NCBI RefSeq assembly: GCF_002723975.1
Contig: NZ_BEWO01000009.1
Span: 62,001-126,000, forward strand
Direction of reading: 5' to 3'
Length of the DNA: 64,000 bases
Origin: Gluconobacter japonicus
GTDB taxonomy: Bacteria > Pseudomonadota > Alphaproteobacteria > Acetobacterales > Acetobacteraceae
A program made the position numbers and the translations under genes. This document shows, piece by piece, positions 1 to 8,548 of the stretch. The notes beneath the pieces are model-generated. The model did not search any database and had not been told where the DNA came from. It saw only the letters and a program-made list of their open reading frames with translations. Numbering within the stretch: position 1 is the stretch's first letter; every line of letters begins with the position of its first letter.

Positions 1-2286
1 CACAGGCGTAGAGGCTGTTCCATAGAAAGCCTGCGCACGAGCAGAAACTGTTGGAATCGCACCCGTATAATCAATCTCGTGCGTGCTGGCTTTCAGCGTC
101 AAACGTGGCGGTAATTTGCGATCCAACGCCGACAGATCAGCGTAATCCAGTTGCGCACGCAGGATGGACAGAAGATCCAGCGCCTTGACCTGCGTTAAAC
201 GGTCACACCCCGCCAGATAGGGTTCGAGCCATTCCAGATTTTGCGCCAGAGCTTCCAAAGACAGGTCCGGCAGATGAGGCGCATAGGCTGTCCGGGCATG
301 AGCGACACGCGCCTGAAACTGTCGGGTCGCGTCGGACCAGTCGAGGGCTCGTGGCAGATCGGACTGGATCTGCTGGAGAAGGAGCGCCTGTGCTTCCTCC
401 GGCGTTACTTCCGTATTGCGGTCTCGCAGAATCAGCGCGCCAAGACGAAGACGGCGCCGGGCGATGATGCGTCCGGAAGCACCATCCAGACTGGTCTCCA
501 CCTGTTCGGTGGTCCGGTCCAGCAGCATTTGGGGCAGGTTTTCCGCATCCAGAGGCGCGGCAAGAGTGATTTCCGTGGACGTCCGGGTATGAAAGGCCGC
601 AGCAGCCAGCAGCTTTTCCCGTGCCAGACCATCATTAGCCGAGACGCGCGCACTTCCTCCGCCTGCAAGACGAAAGCGCCCCAATTCGCCAGCCGCCTGC
701 GCCACCCGGTCTGGAAAACCGGCCGCCAGAAGTGGTCCGGCATGTGCAGGCATTGGGCTAAGAGGAAGATCCTTGCCACCCATCCGGCGCAGGAAGCGCT
801 TGGCAGATTGGCGCATGTGAAACAGGCTGGCCCGGTCGGCACGAGGGTCATCGCGTTCGAAAAGAGCCAGACGCGTGCGAATATCCGCTCCTGCTGATGC
901 GCCTGCGGACGTATTCGGTCTTGGACGAAGAGGATCGCGCTCTTCCAGAAGGGCTGCAAGACAAGCCGCTGTAACGCGTTCGGGAATGGTCTTTGCCGCA
1001 CAGAGCATCGCGGCCAAACGCGGATGAGTTCCCAATCCCGCCATCCGTTTCCCGAGCGGTGTGATGTGCCCCGCTGCGTCGATGGCACCAAGGTCACGGA
1101 GCAATTCGCGGCCTCCTTTCAGAACCCCGGCAGGCGGCGCATCCAGTAGAGGCAGATCATCGAGAGACGTGCCCATGACGTCCTGCCAGGCGGCAGTCAC
1201 AAGAGCAAAATCCGTCAGGTCTGCGACAAGAATTTCAGGCGCATCCTGTGGACGAAGCGCACGCTGCGTGGCTTCAGACCAGAGACGAATTGCGATACCG
1301 GGAGACTGTCGCCCAGCGCGCCCGGCCCGCTGGGTTGCTGTCGCACGGGAGATCTTCAGCGTTTCCAGCCGGGACAGACCCGTATTCGGGTCCAGACGGG
1401 GCGCCCGTCGAAGGCCACCATCCACGACAATCCTGACGCCTGAAACCGTCACGGATGTTTCTGCAATGGACGTTGCCAGCACGACACGACGGACGACGGA
1501 CGGTGCAATCGCACGATCCTGATCTTCCATTGTCTGTTCACCATGAAGCGGGAAAACAGGCACGGACTCCCCAAGCAGTGCCTGCGTCCGGCGAATTTCA
1601 CCAACACCTGGCAGGAAGGCGAGAATATCGCCATCTTCTTCCGACCATGCCTGTCGGATGGCTCGAGCACAGGCCTCCGGCAGATCTCGTGGATGCGGGA
1701 TGTCACGGGTGTGTCGGACATCAATCGGGTACTGTCGCCCTTCACTCTCGATGAGAGGCGCATTCATAAGCGTTGTGAAAGCGCGACCGTCTGGCGTTGC
1801 AGACATCGCCAGAATACGTAAATCGGGCCGCAGTTCTCGCTGAAGATCCAGACAAAAAGCCAGCGCGGCATCCAGATCCAGCGACCGTTCATGAACTTCA
1901 TCGAACAGGACAGCACCAACGCCATCAAGTGTCGGGTCTGCCAGAAGGCGGCGAACGAGCAGCCCTTCCGTCACGACTTCGATGCGCGTGCGACTGGAAA
2001 CAGCAGAATCCGTACGGGTTCGAAAGCCAACGGTCTCGCCGGGACGCTCGCCAAGTGTGCTGGCCATCCGGGATGCGGCACCACGCACGGCAACACGGCG
2101 CGGTTCGACAAGAATGATTTTCTGCCCGGCAAGCCATGGCACATCGAGCAACGCCAATGGGGTCAAAGTCGTCTTACCGGCGCCCGGAGGAGCCACCAGA
2201 ACAGCATTGGGCTGTTGTTCAAGTACGCCCAGAAGCTCTGGAAGAATAGCCGTGACCGGGAGGTCCGGAGAAAGAAACGCGCTCAG
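1..2286 (-). CDS. hrpB: ATP-dependent RNA helicase HrpB (3' end outside the window)
   Basis: This is a DEAH-box helicase of the HrpB family, a cytosolic ATPase thought to act on RNA. The minus-strand frame is open from about 2328 to the window edge. It reads Walker A PPGAGKTT, then the DEVH box in VLFDEVHERSLD, motif III MSATP, motif VI QRAGRAGR, and a long HrpB-type C-terminal region, so 762 codons are visible without a stop. No ATG, GTG or TTG lies between the upstream in-frame TAA and the conserved N-terminal block LPVTAILPELL. The only plausible start is CTG at 2286, preceded by GGGAG seven bases upstream. A GTG just before Walker A is possible but would remove the conserved block. The nitroreductase gene lies immediately upstream in the same frame, suggesting an apt-nitroreductase-hrpB transcript. 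Family certain, start uncertain. Confidence 0.9.
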   Translation of the reverse strand, partial: MSAFLSPDLPVTAILPELLGVLEQQPNAVLVAPPGAGKTTLTPLALLDVPWLAGQKIILVEPRRVAVRGAASRMASTLGERPGETVGFRTRTDSAVSSRTRIEVVTEGLLVRRLLADPTLDGVGAVLFDEVHERSLDLDAALAFCLDLQRELRPDLRILAMSATPDGRAFTTLMNAPLIESEGRQYPIDVRHTRDIPHPRDLPEACARAIRQAWSEEDGDILAFLPGVGEIRRTQALLGESVPVFPLHGEQTMEDQDRAIAPSVVRRVVLATSIAETSVTVSGVRIVVDGGLRRAPRLDPNTGLSRLETLKISRATATQRAGRAGRQSPGIAIRLWSEATQRALRPQDAPEILVADLTDFALVTAAWQDVMGTSLDDLPLLDAPPAGVLKGGRELLRDLGAIDAAGHITPLGKRMAGLGTHPRLAAMLCAAKTIPERVTAACLAALLEERDPLRPRPNTSAGASAGADIRTRLALFERDDPRADRASLFHMRQSAKRFLRRMGGKDLPLSPMPAHAGPLLAAGFPDRVAQAAGELGRFRLAGGGSARVSANDGLAREKLLAAAAFHTRTSTEITLAAPLDAENLPQMLLDRTTEQVETSLDGASGRIIARRRLRLGALILRDRNTEVTPEEAQALLLQQIQSDLPRALDWSDATRQFQARVAHARTAYAPHLPDLSLEALAQNLEWLEPYLAGCDRLTQVKALDLLSILRAQLDYADLSALDRKLPPRLTLKASTHEIDYTGAIPTVSARAQAFYGTASTPV

Positions 2287-2328
2287 GACGGAACTCCCGT
2301 GGAAAACAGAGGAAAAGGCAGAAACCGG

Positions 2329-3144
2329 TTATTTCAACGCAAAGCCCATCCGGTTCAGAACGTCCTTCATGACGTGCCGTCCACTCAGCCCGCGATAGCT
2401 GTCCACGCGAGCCGCAACAGTCCCGGACCATGCACGGGATGGAAGACCCTGCTCCTGCTGGTAAGCGTCGGCCACGCGGTCATAGGCGGCGATGCCTTCT
2501 GGTTCCTGCGTCGCATCATACCGTTCCCGATGAACGACCACATCCTGACCGAGACGGGGCTTGTACCCGTTCTGATAGGCCGGATCGGGGCGACCAACAC
2601 ACAGGCCGACAACCGCAACGGTTTTGGGAGGAAGGTTGAGCAGCTTGGCAACATCTTCCGGGTGGTTCCGCAGACCGCCAATATAAACAGTGCCAAGGCC
2701 CATGGACTCAAAGGCCGTCACGGCATTCTGGGCGGCGATGCCGACATCCAGCGTGCTCATGAGGAAAACTTCCTCATAATCCAGCGCTTCGCTGCCCTTT
2801 CCAGCACGCTCTGCAATCCGCTCCAAACGGGCCAGATCGACGATCCAAGCCAGAAACAGAGGTGCGACTTCAATGTGCTTCTGGTTACCGCAGAGTTCGG
2901 CAAGCTTCGCGCGCGTCTCGGGATTTTCAACCGCGACAACAGACCAGACCTGAAGGTTGCTGGACGTTGCCGCCGAAGAGGCCGCCGCGATTCCGGCTTC
3001 CAGTGTTCCGGAAGGCAACGCATCCGGAAGATAGGCCCGAACCGAATGGTGCTTCAGAAGGGTTTCAAGAACCGGATTGTCCGGCAGGTCTTTCGGGGCG
3101 TCAGTGCGATAGCGGGTCTGCCACAGGGAAGAAATGCCGGACAT
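2329..3144 (-). CDS. NfsA-like FMN nitroreductase family oxidoreductase
   Basis: A predicted cytosolic FMN-dependent NAD(P)H oxidoreductase of the nitroreductase superfamily, 271 residues, close to the size of NfsA and related flavin reductases. The N-terminal HHSVRAYLPD (residues about 32-41) matches the FMN-phosphate-binding R-S-x-R-x-(Y/F) signature. SSNLQVWSVV and the glycine-rich MGLGTVYIGGLRNHPEDV are typical of the fold. The ATG at 3144 follows GAGGAACACGC, a good ribosome binding site. Only nine bases separate it from the apt stop, and the hrpB frame follows 42 bases downstream, so the three genes are probably co-transcribed. The true substrate (nitroaromatic, quinone or free flavin) cannot be read from sequence. 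Confidence 0.85.
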   Translation of the reverse strand: MSGISSLWQTRYRTDAPKDLPDNPVLETLLKHHSVRAYLPDALPSGTLEAGIAAASSAATSSNLQVWSVVAVENPETRAKLAELCGNQKHIEVAPLFLAWIVDLARLERIAERAGKGSEALDYEEVFLMSTLDVGIAAQNAVTAFESMGLGTVYIGGLRNHPEDVAKLLNLPPKTVAVVGLCVGRPDPAYQNGYKPRLGQDVVVHRERYDATQEPEGIAAYDRVADAYQQEQGLPSRAWSGTVAARVDSYRGLSGRHVMKDVLNRMGFALK

Positions 3145-3153
3145 GCGTGTTCC

Positions 3154-3693
3154 TCAGTCTTCGTAAGTGATGAGTGCGTTCAGCGGAACGTCCAGTTTGT
3201 CACGTCCCTTAAGACCTGCAAGTTCGATCAGCACGCTGGCGCCAACAACTTCTGCGCCAGCCTTGCGCAGCAGATCGATCGAGGCTGCAAGAGTGCCGCC
3301 CGTAGCCAGAAGATCATCGAGAACGACAATGCGCTGGCCTGGCTTGATGGCGTCTGCCTGAATGTGCAGTTCGTCTTCGCCGTATTCGAGACCGTATTTC
3401 AGGGAAATCGTCTTGCCCGGCAGCTTGCCCGGCTTGCGCAGCATGGTGAAACCACAACCAAGACGCTGTGCCAGCGGAGCAGCCGTCAGGAAGCCGCGGC
3501 TTTCGATTCCGGCCAGAAGATCCGGCTGCCATGCAGAAATGATACGGGCCAGACGGCCTGTAGCAACCTGCCAAGCTTCGGCGGAACGGATCAGCGTGGA
3601 GATGTCGTAGAACAGGATCCCCGGCTTCGGGAAATCCGGAACCTCACTGATATAGTCCTTGAGGTTGAGCGGCTGGGGTTCCTTGAACGACAT
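3154..3693 (-). CDS. apt: adenine phosphoribosyltransferase
   Basis: Converts adenine plus PRPP to AMP in purine salvage, in the cytosol. The 179-residue product has the PRPP-binding loop [12 protein letters not shown] (residues about 122-133), the N-terminal [13 protein letters not shown] block that marks adenine-specific enzymes, and IESRGF ahead of the flexible loop. The upstream frame allows a 14-residue longer protein, but homologues begin near [15 protein letters not shown], so the ATG at 3693 is preferred; a purine-rich AGAAGAAAG lies upstream. It appears to be the first gene of a transcript continuing into the nitroreductase and hrpB. Confidence 0.95.
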   Translation of the reverse strand: MSFKEPQPLNLKDYISEVPDFPKPGILFYDISTLIRSAEAWQVATGRLARIISAWQPDLLAGIESRGFLTAAPLAQRLGCGFTMLRKPGKLPGKTISLKYGLEYGEDELHIQADAIKPGQRIVVLDDLLATGGTLAASIDLLRKAGAEVVGASVLIELAGLKGRDKLDVPLNALITYED

Positions 3694-3758
3694 GGCGGCA
3701 CTGCTTTCTTCTGGGCATGACAAACAGCGCGCCATGTAGGGGACTCTTCCCCTTCAAC

Positions 3759-4109
3759 TCAAGCCCGGATTGCATTCCGGGCCTGATCGATGGCCTCCAG
3801 AAGGGCGTTTCTGCGAAACGGCTTTGGCAAAACAGCCACGCTTTCGCCCATTAACTGACCTTCCTCGAAGTCTCCCGACATGAGAACGACAGCCAGCAAG
3901 GCGTTCTGCTCCCGCAGTTTCCGGGCGAGCAATAGCCCGTTGAGAATGCCGGGCAGATTGTAATCCGTGACCAGAAGATCGGCTGATCCGCCCCACGCCA
4001 AGGCAGCTTCCGCGTCCTCAACCTGATGAACGTCCCAGCCTTCACGCTGCAGAACCGTTTTCACCACCAGGGCAACGGCAACATCATCTTCAACCAGTAG
4101 AACCTGCAT
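3759..4109 (-). CDS. stand-alone response regulator receiver domain
   Basis: A single CheY-like receiver domain of 116 residues with no output domain. Visible are the acidic pair in LLVEDD (residues 5-10), the phospho-acceptor aspartate in LLVTDYNLPG (about residue 49), the LMSGD segment with the conserved S/T, and the lysine in LPKPF (about residue 95). It probably passes a phosphoryl group to a partner or acts by protein contact. No histidine kinase is nearby. The ATG at 4109 is 15 bases after the drug-efflux gene stop and has GGAG nine bases upstream; an in-frame TTG three codons earlier is less likely. The pairing with a Bcr-type pump is only positional. Confidence 0.88.
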   Translation of the reverse strand: MQVLLVEDDVAVALVVKTVLQREGWDVHQVEDAEAALAWGGSADLLVTDYNLPGILNGLLLARKLREQNALLAVVLMSGDFEEGQLMGESVAVLPKPFRRNALLEAIDQARNAIRA

Positions 4110-4124
4110 CGCTTTCAACTCCGC

Positions 4125-5378
4125 TCAAGACGCCGAAGGGGGAAGCTTTGGCCTCAACAGGGCAAAGAACGTTGCCGCACAGAAGGCAAAGACCAGAAAG
4201 CCTGCAAACGGAACAGCCGTCCCTGCAGGCATTAGCCCAAACAGCGCACTGGCAACTGCCCCGAACAGGTACTGCATTGTTCCTGCCAGTGCAGAAGCCG
4301 AACCTGCACGTTCGGACTGTTCGGACAGAATGCCAACCATGGAATTGGGTCCAATGATGCCTGTTGGCGCCATTGTGATGATCAGAGCAATGATGAGCGG
4401 CCATAGAAAGAACGATCGAAGCTGACCACCAGATGTCAGATCCACCGCGGAAATCACGGCCAACGCCAGAAACAGGACACTTCCTGTCAAGCTGATCCCC
4501 AAGGCACTGAAAAGCATGTGAGAGGTACTGACCTTCCCCACGACCAGACCGTTGATAGCAGAGGCGCCGATCATGCAGACGGCAAACAGCCCGAACAGCA
4601 TGCCGTAATGAAACGGTGACATACCAAAGCGCTCTTCAAACAGGGCGGGCGCCCCGGTCAGATACGTGAAGGTCACGAAACCCAGAAAGCTCCAGACCAG
4701 CCCGTTCGTAATGAAACTGCGAGTCCGCAGAATGTAGATATACCGCTCGATGATGGAGAGCGGCATCATGTCGCGCCGGTCCTGCTTGGCGAGCGTCTCC
4801 GGGAAGACGGTCAGAAGCATGACGGTACAGACGGCACCATAAAGCGCAGTCGCCCAGAAAATGGATCGCCAGTCCACGAACTTCAGCGCGAATCCCCCCA
4901 GCATCGGGGCCAGAATCGGCACAACACCCTGCACCACGATCAGGCGGGACATCAGCTTTGATGCCGTATCGCCTTCCGTCAGATCCCGAAGGCAGGCATT
5001 GGGGACCACCAGCCCGGCAGACGCCATCAGCGCGGAGAAGACGCGCCAGATGCACATCACCGTCATGTTCGGAGCCAGCGCACAGCCAACCTCGCCGATC
5101 GTATATCCGATCATGCCAATCAGAAGCGGCATCCGACGACCAAAGCGGTCCGAAATCGGGCCAATACTGATCTGACCGATAGCCAGACCGATGACCCAGG
5201 CCGCCATCGTGATACTGCCCGACCCTGGAGCGGCGTGAAGCTGGCGTTCCATCTCGGGAAGGGCTGGCAGGTAAATATCCGTCGAGACCGGGCCGACCGC
5301 CGTAAAGATGCCCAGCATAAGCGGCAGCCATCCTGGGATGGTGTCTCCACGCCGGAACGCCATGCTCTGTTCTGTCAT
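4125..5378 (-). CDS. Bcr/CflA family multidrug efflux MFS transporter
   Basis: A 12-helix major facilitator drug:proton antiporter of the inner membrane, 417 residues, the usual size of the Bcr/CflA (DHA1) group. The signature VGPVSTDIYLPALPEM in helix 1 is diagnostic, and loop 2-3 carries the MFS motif GPISDRFGRRMPLL. Hydrophobic segments follow throughout. The ATG at 5378 (MTEQSMAFRRG) is chosen; a TTG eight codons upstream also exists. A lone receiver-domain gene follows 15 bases downstream, so both are probably on one mRNA. Substrate unknown; members export bicyclomycin, chloramphenicol or sulfonamides. Confidence 0.92.
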   Translation of the reverse strand: MTEQSMAFRRGDTIPGWLPLMLGIFTAVGPVSTDIYLPALPEMERQLHAAPGSGSITMAAWVIGLAIGQISIGPISDRFGRRMPLLIGMIGYTIGEVGCALAPNMTVMCIWRVFSALMASAGLVVPNACLRDLTEGDTASKLMSRLIVVQGVVPILAPMLGGFALKFVDWRSIFWATALYGAVCTVMLLTVFPETLAKQDRRDMMPLSIIERYIYILRTRSFITNGLVWSFLGFVTFTYLTGAPALFEERFGMSPFHYGMLFGLFAVCMIGASAINGLVVGKVSTSHMLFSALGISLTGSVLFLALAVISAVDLTSGGQLRSFFLWPLIIALIITMAPTGIIGPNSMVGILSEQSERAGSASALAGTMQYLFGAVASALFGLMPAGTAVPFAGFLVFAFCAATFFALLRPKLPPSAS

Positions 5379-5485
5379 TCGTTTCTGCCTGTGAAAAAGC
5401 AATGGTCAGAAGAAAGGAGAGAGTGTCCGTTCCTCGCGAACGGAATGAACTGTTGATCGTTCAGAATTCTTTGGGTTCTGAACGT

Positions 5486-6178
5486 TTATTCATCTGCCTG
5501 ACGCAGTAGCATGGCTCCCAGAACGCCAGAAACCACAAACAGTCCGCCCGCAAGGCCAAGCTGGACTACATGACCAATCCGGGTTCCCGCCCCGACCAGA
5601 ACGAACACGAGGTTCTGGGGCAGCCCCCCGAGAAGGGTTGCAAATGCGAAGGCCGTGACTGGAAGTTCAAAAAGTCCCGCCGCCATAGACACCAGCAATG
5701 CAGAGCCAACAGGCATGAGCCGCAACGTCAGGACTGCGCGGAACGGTTTGTGATGAAGAATTCTGGCCAGCGCTGCATAATTCTTTTGCAGCCGGTCATG
5801 CAACCTCTGCCGGAATTTTATGGGAGCCAAAGCCCGCGCCCAGCCATAAGCCGCGATAGCCCCCAGCATATAGGCCAGAGAGCAAAGCCCCAGACCGCCC
5901 CAAACGCCGAACGCCAGACCTGCCGCAATGCAAAGAGCCTGCCTCGGCAAACCACAGGCGGAATAGGGCACGGCCAGCAGCAAGAACCAGAACGACGCAT
6001 ACGGCGTCTCGTGCCAGTGGGGCGCGTTCTCCAGAAGATGATGGATAACTGGCAGACGCTGCAACAGGGCCACGAATACCAGCATGGCTCCGATTGTCAG
6101 GGCAGCGCGCCAGGGCACGAGATCACGGAACGTCCGGCGCAGTTCTGGATCGGGAGGGGAAGAGATCGGGCTACCCAT
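5486..6178 (-). CDS. VTT (TVP38/TMEM64, DedA-like) family membrane protein
   Basis: An integral inner-membrane protein of about 230 residues in the TVP38/TMEM64/VTT group, members of which are implicated in lipid scrambling or transport. It has an N-terminal membrane segment (ALTIGAMLVFVALL), the mid-protein AAGLAFGVWGGLGLCSLAYMLGA pattern, and the conserved RLMPVGSALLVSMAAGLFELP re-entrant-like region near residues 150-175. The start is uncertain: ATG 6178 (MGSPISSP) is chosen, and GTG 6208 would add ten residues. It is divergent from the PadR gene across a palindrome-rich spacer, so PadR may control it. Hairpins at 5427-5443 and 5460-5485 follow the stop. Confidence 0.82.
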   Translation of the reverse strand: MGSPISSPPDPELRRTFRDLVPWRAALTIGAMLVFVALLQRLPVIHHLLENAPHWHETPYASFWFLLLAVPYSACGLPRQALCIAAGLAFGVWGGLGLCSLAYMLGAIAAYGWARALAPIKFRQRLHDRLQKNYAALARILHHKPFRAVLTLRLMPVGSALLVSMAAGLFELPVTAFAFATLLGGLPQNLVFVLVGAGTRIGHVVQLGLAGGLFVVSGVLGAMLLRQADE

Positions 6179-6228
6179 TTCAGCCGGATACCAGCGGAAA
6201 CAGCTCACGGCTATGGCGATGCCGGTAT

Positions 6229-6282
6229 TTGAAAACGAATCTCTTGTAGATATATCTTAAGATACTATATCGTACGACATAT
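6229..6282 (+). promoter_or_regulatory. padR promoter with two palindromic operators
   Basis: The perfect palindrome TATCTTAAGATA (6253-6264) and the near-perfect TATATCGTACGACATA (6266-6281) lie side by side with centres 15 bp apart. A -35-like TTGAAA (6229-6234) is 18 bp from TATCTT (6253-6258), so the first palindrome covers the likely -10. AT-rich dyads like these are typical PadR-family operators, which suggests autorepression and possibly shared control of the divergent VTT gene. Confidence 0.7.
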
Positions 6283-6300
6283 CGAATGAAGGAAAATAGA

Positions 6301-7119
6301 ATGTTTAGAAATGACACTCATCGCGCAGAGCGCGGTTTCTCAAGATTCTCCCGTGGTTTTGGCTTCGGTGGACACAAGCATCGCAGGGACGGAAAAGTCC
6401 GTGGCGAAACAACAGGACATGACGAAGAAAAAATGCGCGATCGCCCGGAGTCCGGTGAAGAACGCTTCCGCTGGGGACACGAAGGCCGACGCTTTGGCGG
6501 CCGGGGTGGTGAAAGTCGGGGCGGCCGTGGCTTTTTCGGCGGCCGCGGACCCCGTGGCGGTGCGGGCCGTTTTGGCGGTGGCTTTGGTGACGACGCTTTT
6601 GGTCGCGGTCGCAAGCTGACAGCGGAAGAGCTTCAGATTGTCATTGAAGCCCTCCTGCACGACCAACCTGCCCATGGCTACGAACTGATTCGGCGCCTCG
6701 AAGAGCACTCAGGCGGCTTTTACAAGCCAAGCCCCGGCGTCATTTACCCCTCCCTCACCTATCTGGAGGAAGCTGGCCTGACAGCCGTTACGCAGGAGGG
6801 CAATCGCAAGCTCTACAGTCTGACGGATGAAGGCCGCACGCATTACGAAGCCAATCGGGAACAGGCGACTCGCATTCTCGAAATTCTGGCGCGGATCGGT
6901 GCGCGAATGTCGGAAGTGCGGGACGCATTCAGTGGTGTGAATGACCTCGATCCGAGTCTGGGTCAGGATTTCCATGAAGCGCGTCTGGCTCTGAAAATGG
7001 CTCTGAAGTCCCGCCGTGGGGCGAATGCGGACGAACTGCGCCGCGTCGTGGGGATCCTGCGTCGGGCTGCAGACGAAATCAGCGGTAAAGCCAACGAAGA
7101 AAAGCCTTCAGAAGACTGA
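6301..7119 (+). CDS. PadR-family transcriptional regulator with long Gly/Arg-rich N-terminal arm
   Basis: A 272-residue PadR repressor. The winged-helix domain spans residues about 106-185, with the signature HGYELIRRLEEHSGGFYKPSPGVIYPSLTYLEEAGL split over the recognition helix and wing, followed by the C-terminal dimerisation helices. Residues 1-105 are low complexity, dominated by Gly, Arg and Phe, with repeated GGRG/FGG units and five histidines (7, 25, 27, 40, 60). The domain plan resembles E. coli YqjI, a metal-responsive PadR protein with a Gly/His-rich arm, but this arm is richer in Arg than His and has no cysteine. ATG 6301 has AAGGA at the right distance; the ATG at 6286 lies upstream of that site. 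Ligand unknown. Confidence 0.9.
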   Translation: MFRNDTHRAERGFSRFSRGFGFGGHKHRRDGKVRGETTGHDEEKMRDRPESGEERFRWGHEGRRFGGRGGESRGGRGFFGGRGPRGGAGRFGGGFGDDAFGRGRKLTAEELQIVIEALLHDQPAHGYELIRRLEEHSGGFYKPSPGVIYPSLTYLEEAGLTAVTQEGNRKLYSLTDEGRTHYEANREQATRILEILARIGARMSEVRDAFSGVNDLDPSLGQDFHEARLALKMALKSRRGANADELRRVVGILRRAADEISGKANEEKPSED

Positions 7120-7160
7120 AGCCCTTCGTCTGCCAGACGACATGTCTTAAAGGGGTGATC

Positions 7161-7538
7161 ATGATTGTTCAGGACCACCCCTATTTCTGCAACATGCCGG
7201 ACGACATGCAGTACTACCGGCCGGATGTCTTCCCGCCCGGCTTTATTGAAAAATCCATGGTGTTTGCGTTACCGGACCGGCTGAAGAAATTCCGACGCAA
7301 TCTCTGGCACGTCCGGCGCAACCCCGGAGAAGATGCGGTCTACATGCCGCTCTTCAGAGTGGACTGCATTCTCAAAACAGAGCCGCCGCCTTTAGGCTTT
7401 CAAGGTCCGTTGGACGTGTATCCGTTCTACACACGCACCACGAAAACCCGCAGCCGTGAACTGGATTATTATGTCCTGTTCATTTTCCGCGAAAAACTCT
7501 CGTTTATGCGGTGTCAGGAACTGGTCGAAAAAGGTTGA
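7161..7538 (+). CDS. hypothetical protein
   Basis: A 125-residue soluble-looking protein that I do not recognise. It starts at ATG 7161 behind AAAGGGG; a GTG two codons earlier is in frame. It is rich in aromatic residues and proline (HPYFCNMPDDMQYYRPD near the N-terminus) and has no signal peptide or membrane segment. Codon use matches the neighbours, with G/C favoured at third positions, which supports real coding. It lies 41 bases after padR on the same strand and could be co-transcribed with it. Confidence 0.62.
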   Translation: MIVQDHPYFCNMPDDMQYYRPDVFPPGFIEKSMVFALPDRLKKFRRNLWHVRRNPGEDAVYMPLFRVDCILKTEPPPLGFQGPLDVYPFYTRTTKTRSRELDYYVLFIFREKLSFMRCQELVEKG

Positions 7539-7628
7539 ACTTTTCCACTCTTGAAGGATGTGGGCGGGCGGCTCATTGATGACGCGCGCCCACTGGCGCT
7601 TCATTCTTTTGGAAACGGATCCAGACTC

Positions 7629-7922
7629 ATGCCCAAATCCCTGTACGCCACGATGAAAGCCCTTCCCGGCTGCCGTGAGAAAGTCCGTGACCTTCTCGTC
7701 GGTCTGGCTGCGGACGTCCGGGCAGAGCCGGGATGCGAGCGATTTGTCGTTCACACACTGGCAGACGATCCGGACTTCTTTCACGTCGAAGAAACCTACC
7801 GCGACGAAGACGCTTTCAAGGCCCATATGGGGACCGAGCACGGCCGCGTCTTCAATCAGGCCATCAAGACGCTGGTTGAAGGCGGCGGCTCGACGGTCGT
7901 GTTCCTTGAGACCGTGATCTGA
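7629..7922 (+). CDS. antibiotic biosynthesis monooxygenase (ABM) domain protein
   Basis: A 97-residue dimeric alpha/beta-barrel protein of the ABM/quinol-monooxygenase-like family. Matching features are KALPGCREKVRDLL, AEPGCERFVVH, the HVEETYRDEDAFKAHM block and the C-terminal strand. Members oxidise quinols or small aromatics without a cofactor, or act only as small binding proteins, so no substrate is assigned. ATG 7629 is preceded by GGAAACGGA. It converges on the NUDIX gene with a nine-base gap; a GC hairpin (7942-7966) lies inside the end of that gene. Confidence 0.85.
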   Translation: MPKSLYATMKALPGCREKVRDLLVGLAADVRAEPGCERFVVHTLADDPDFFHVEETYRDEDAFKAHMGTEHGRVFNQAIKTLVEGGGSTVVFLETVI

Positions 7923-7931
7923 AAGCAGTTT

Positions 7932-8498
7932 TCAGATCAGGCCCTTCGCGCGGATCAGCGCGAAGGCTGCCAGGGACACCATGCATTTCAGTTCGCCACG
8001 GGCGATCAGGGCTTCGAACTCCGCCAGTGTCATATCCTGCGTCGTGATGTCCTGCTCGGTCTCTTCAAGCTCGGTCTCCCCACGGGTAAGATTGCGCGCC
8101 AGAAAGACGTGCCCTTTCTGGTTGGAATACCCCGCGCCCTGATACATCGTGCCCGCGTGGATCATCTCGCCAGCACGCAGGCCGGTTTCTTCCCGGAGTT
8201 CTCCCAGAGCCAGTTCTACAGGATCGACGTTCTCTTTCGTCTCCCACATGCCCATGGGGAGTTCGAGCAAACGCTCTCCAACCGGATAGCGGAACTGCTG
8301 GATCAGCGTCACGCGGCCATCAGCGTGCATGGGCAGAATCACAACGAACTCTCCCCGCTCAACAATGCCGTAAAGGCCCTTTTTGCCGCTGGGGTGAATG
8401 ATGATGTCTTCACGCACAGCCGTCCATGGATTGCTGTAGGCAAGACGGGTCGAAACGGTCTGGAATCCGGCGGCGGTACGGGCGTCTTCAATGCTCAT
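7932..8498 (-). CDS. NUDIX hydrolase (ADP-ribose pyrophosphatase-like)
   Basis: A 188-residue NUDIX pyrophosphohydrolase, probably acting on ADP-ribose or nucleotide sugars. The Nudix box runs through GMWETKENVDPVELA and GELREETGL (residues about 82-106), keeping the metal-binding EExG core, although the usual Arg of REUXEE is Gly here. The N-terminal half (YGIVERGEFVVILP, VTLIQQFRYPVGE) fits the ADPRase/NudF-like subfamily. It is divergent from dinB with a very short spacer (8499-8548). Confidence 0.88.
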   Translation of the reverse strand: MSIEDARTAAGFQTVSTRLAYSNPWTAVREDIIIHPSGKKGLYGIVERGEFVVILPMHADGRVTLIQQFRYPVGERLLELPMGMWETKENVDPVELALGELREETGLRAGEMIHAGTMYQGAGYSNQKGHVFLARNLTRGETELEETEQDITTQDMTLAEFEALIARGELKCMVSLAAFALIRAKGLI

Positions 8499-8548
8499 GA
8501 GGCTGATCCGATCTTGTTTCGTTCCTGGTGATCGGCGACACTATAAGG

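Noticed and set aside
1891-3720. Long plus-strand open frame of about 600 codons
   Set aside because: It is antisense to hrpB, the nitroreductase and apt, all clearly coding on the minus strand; its translation shows no domain and has shadow-like Arg/Gln-rich composition.
6318-6708. Alternative frames in the low-complexity start of padR
   Set aside because: Gly/Arg repeats keep all frames open; only the plus frame leads into the winged-helix domain.
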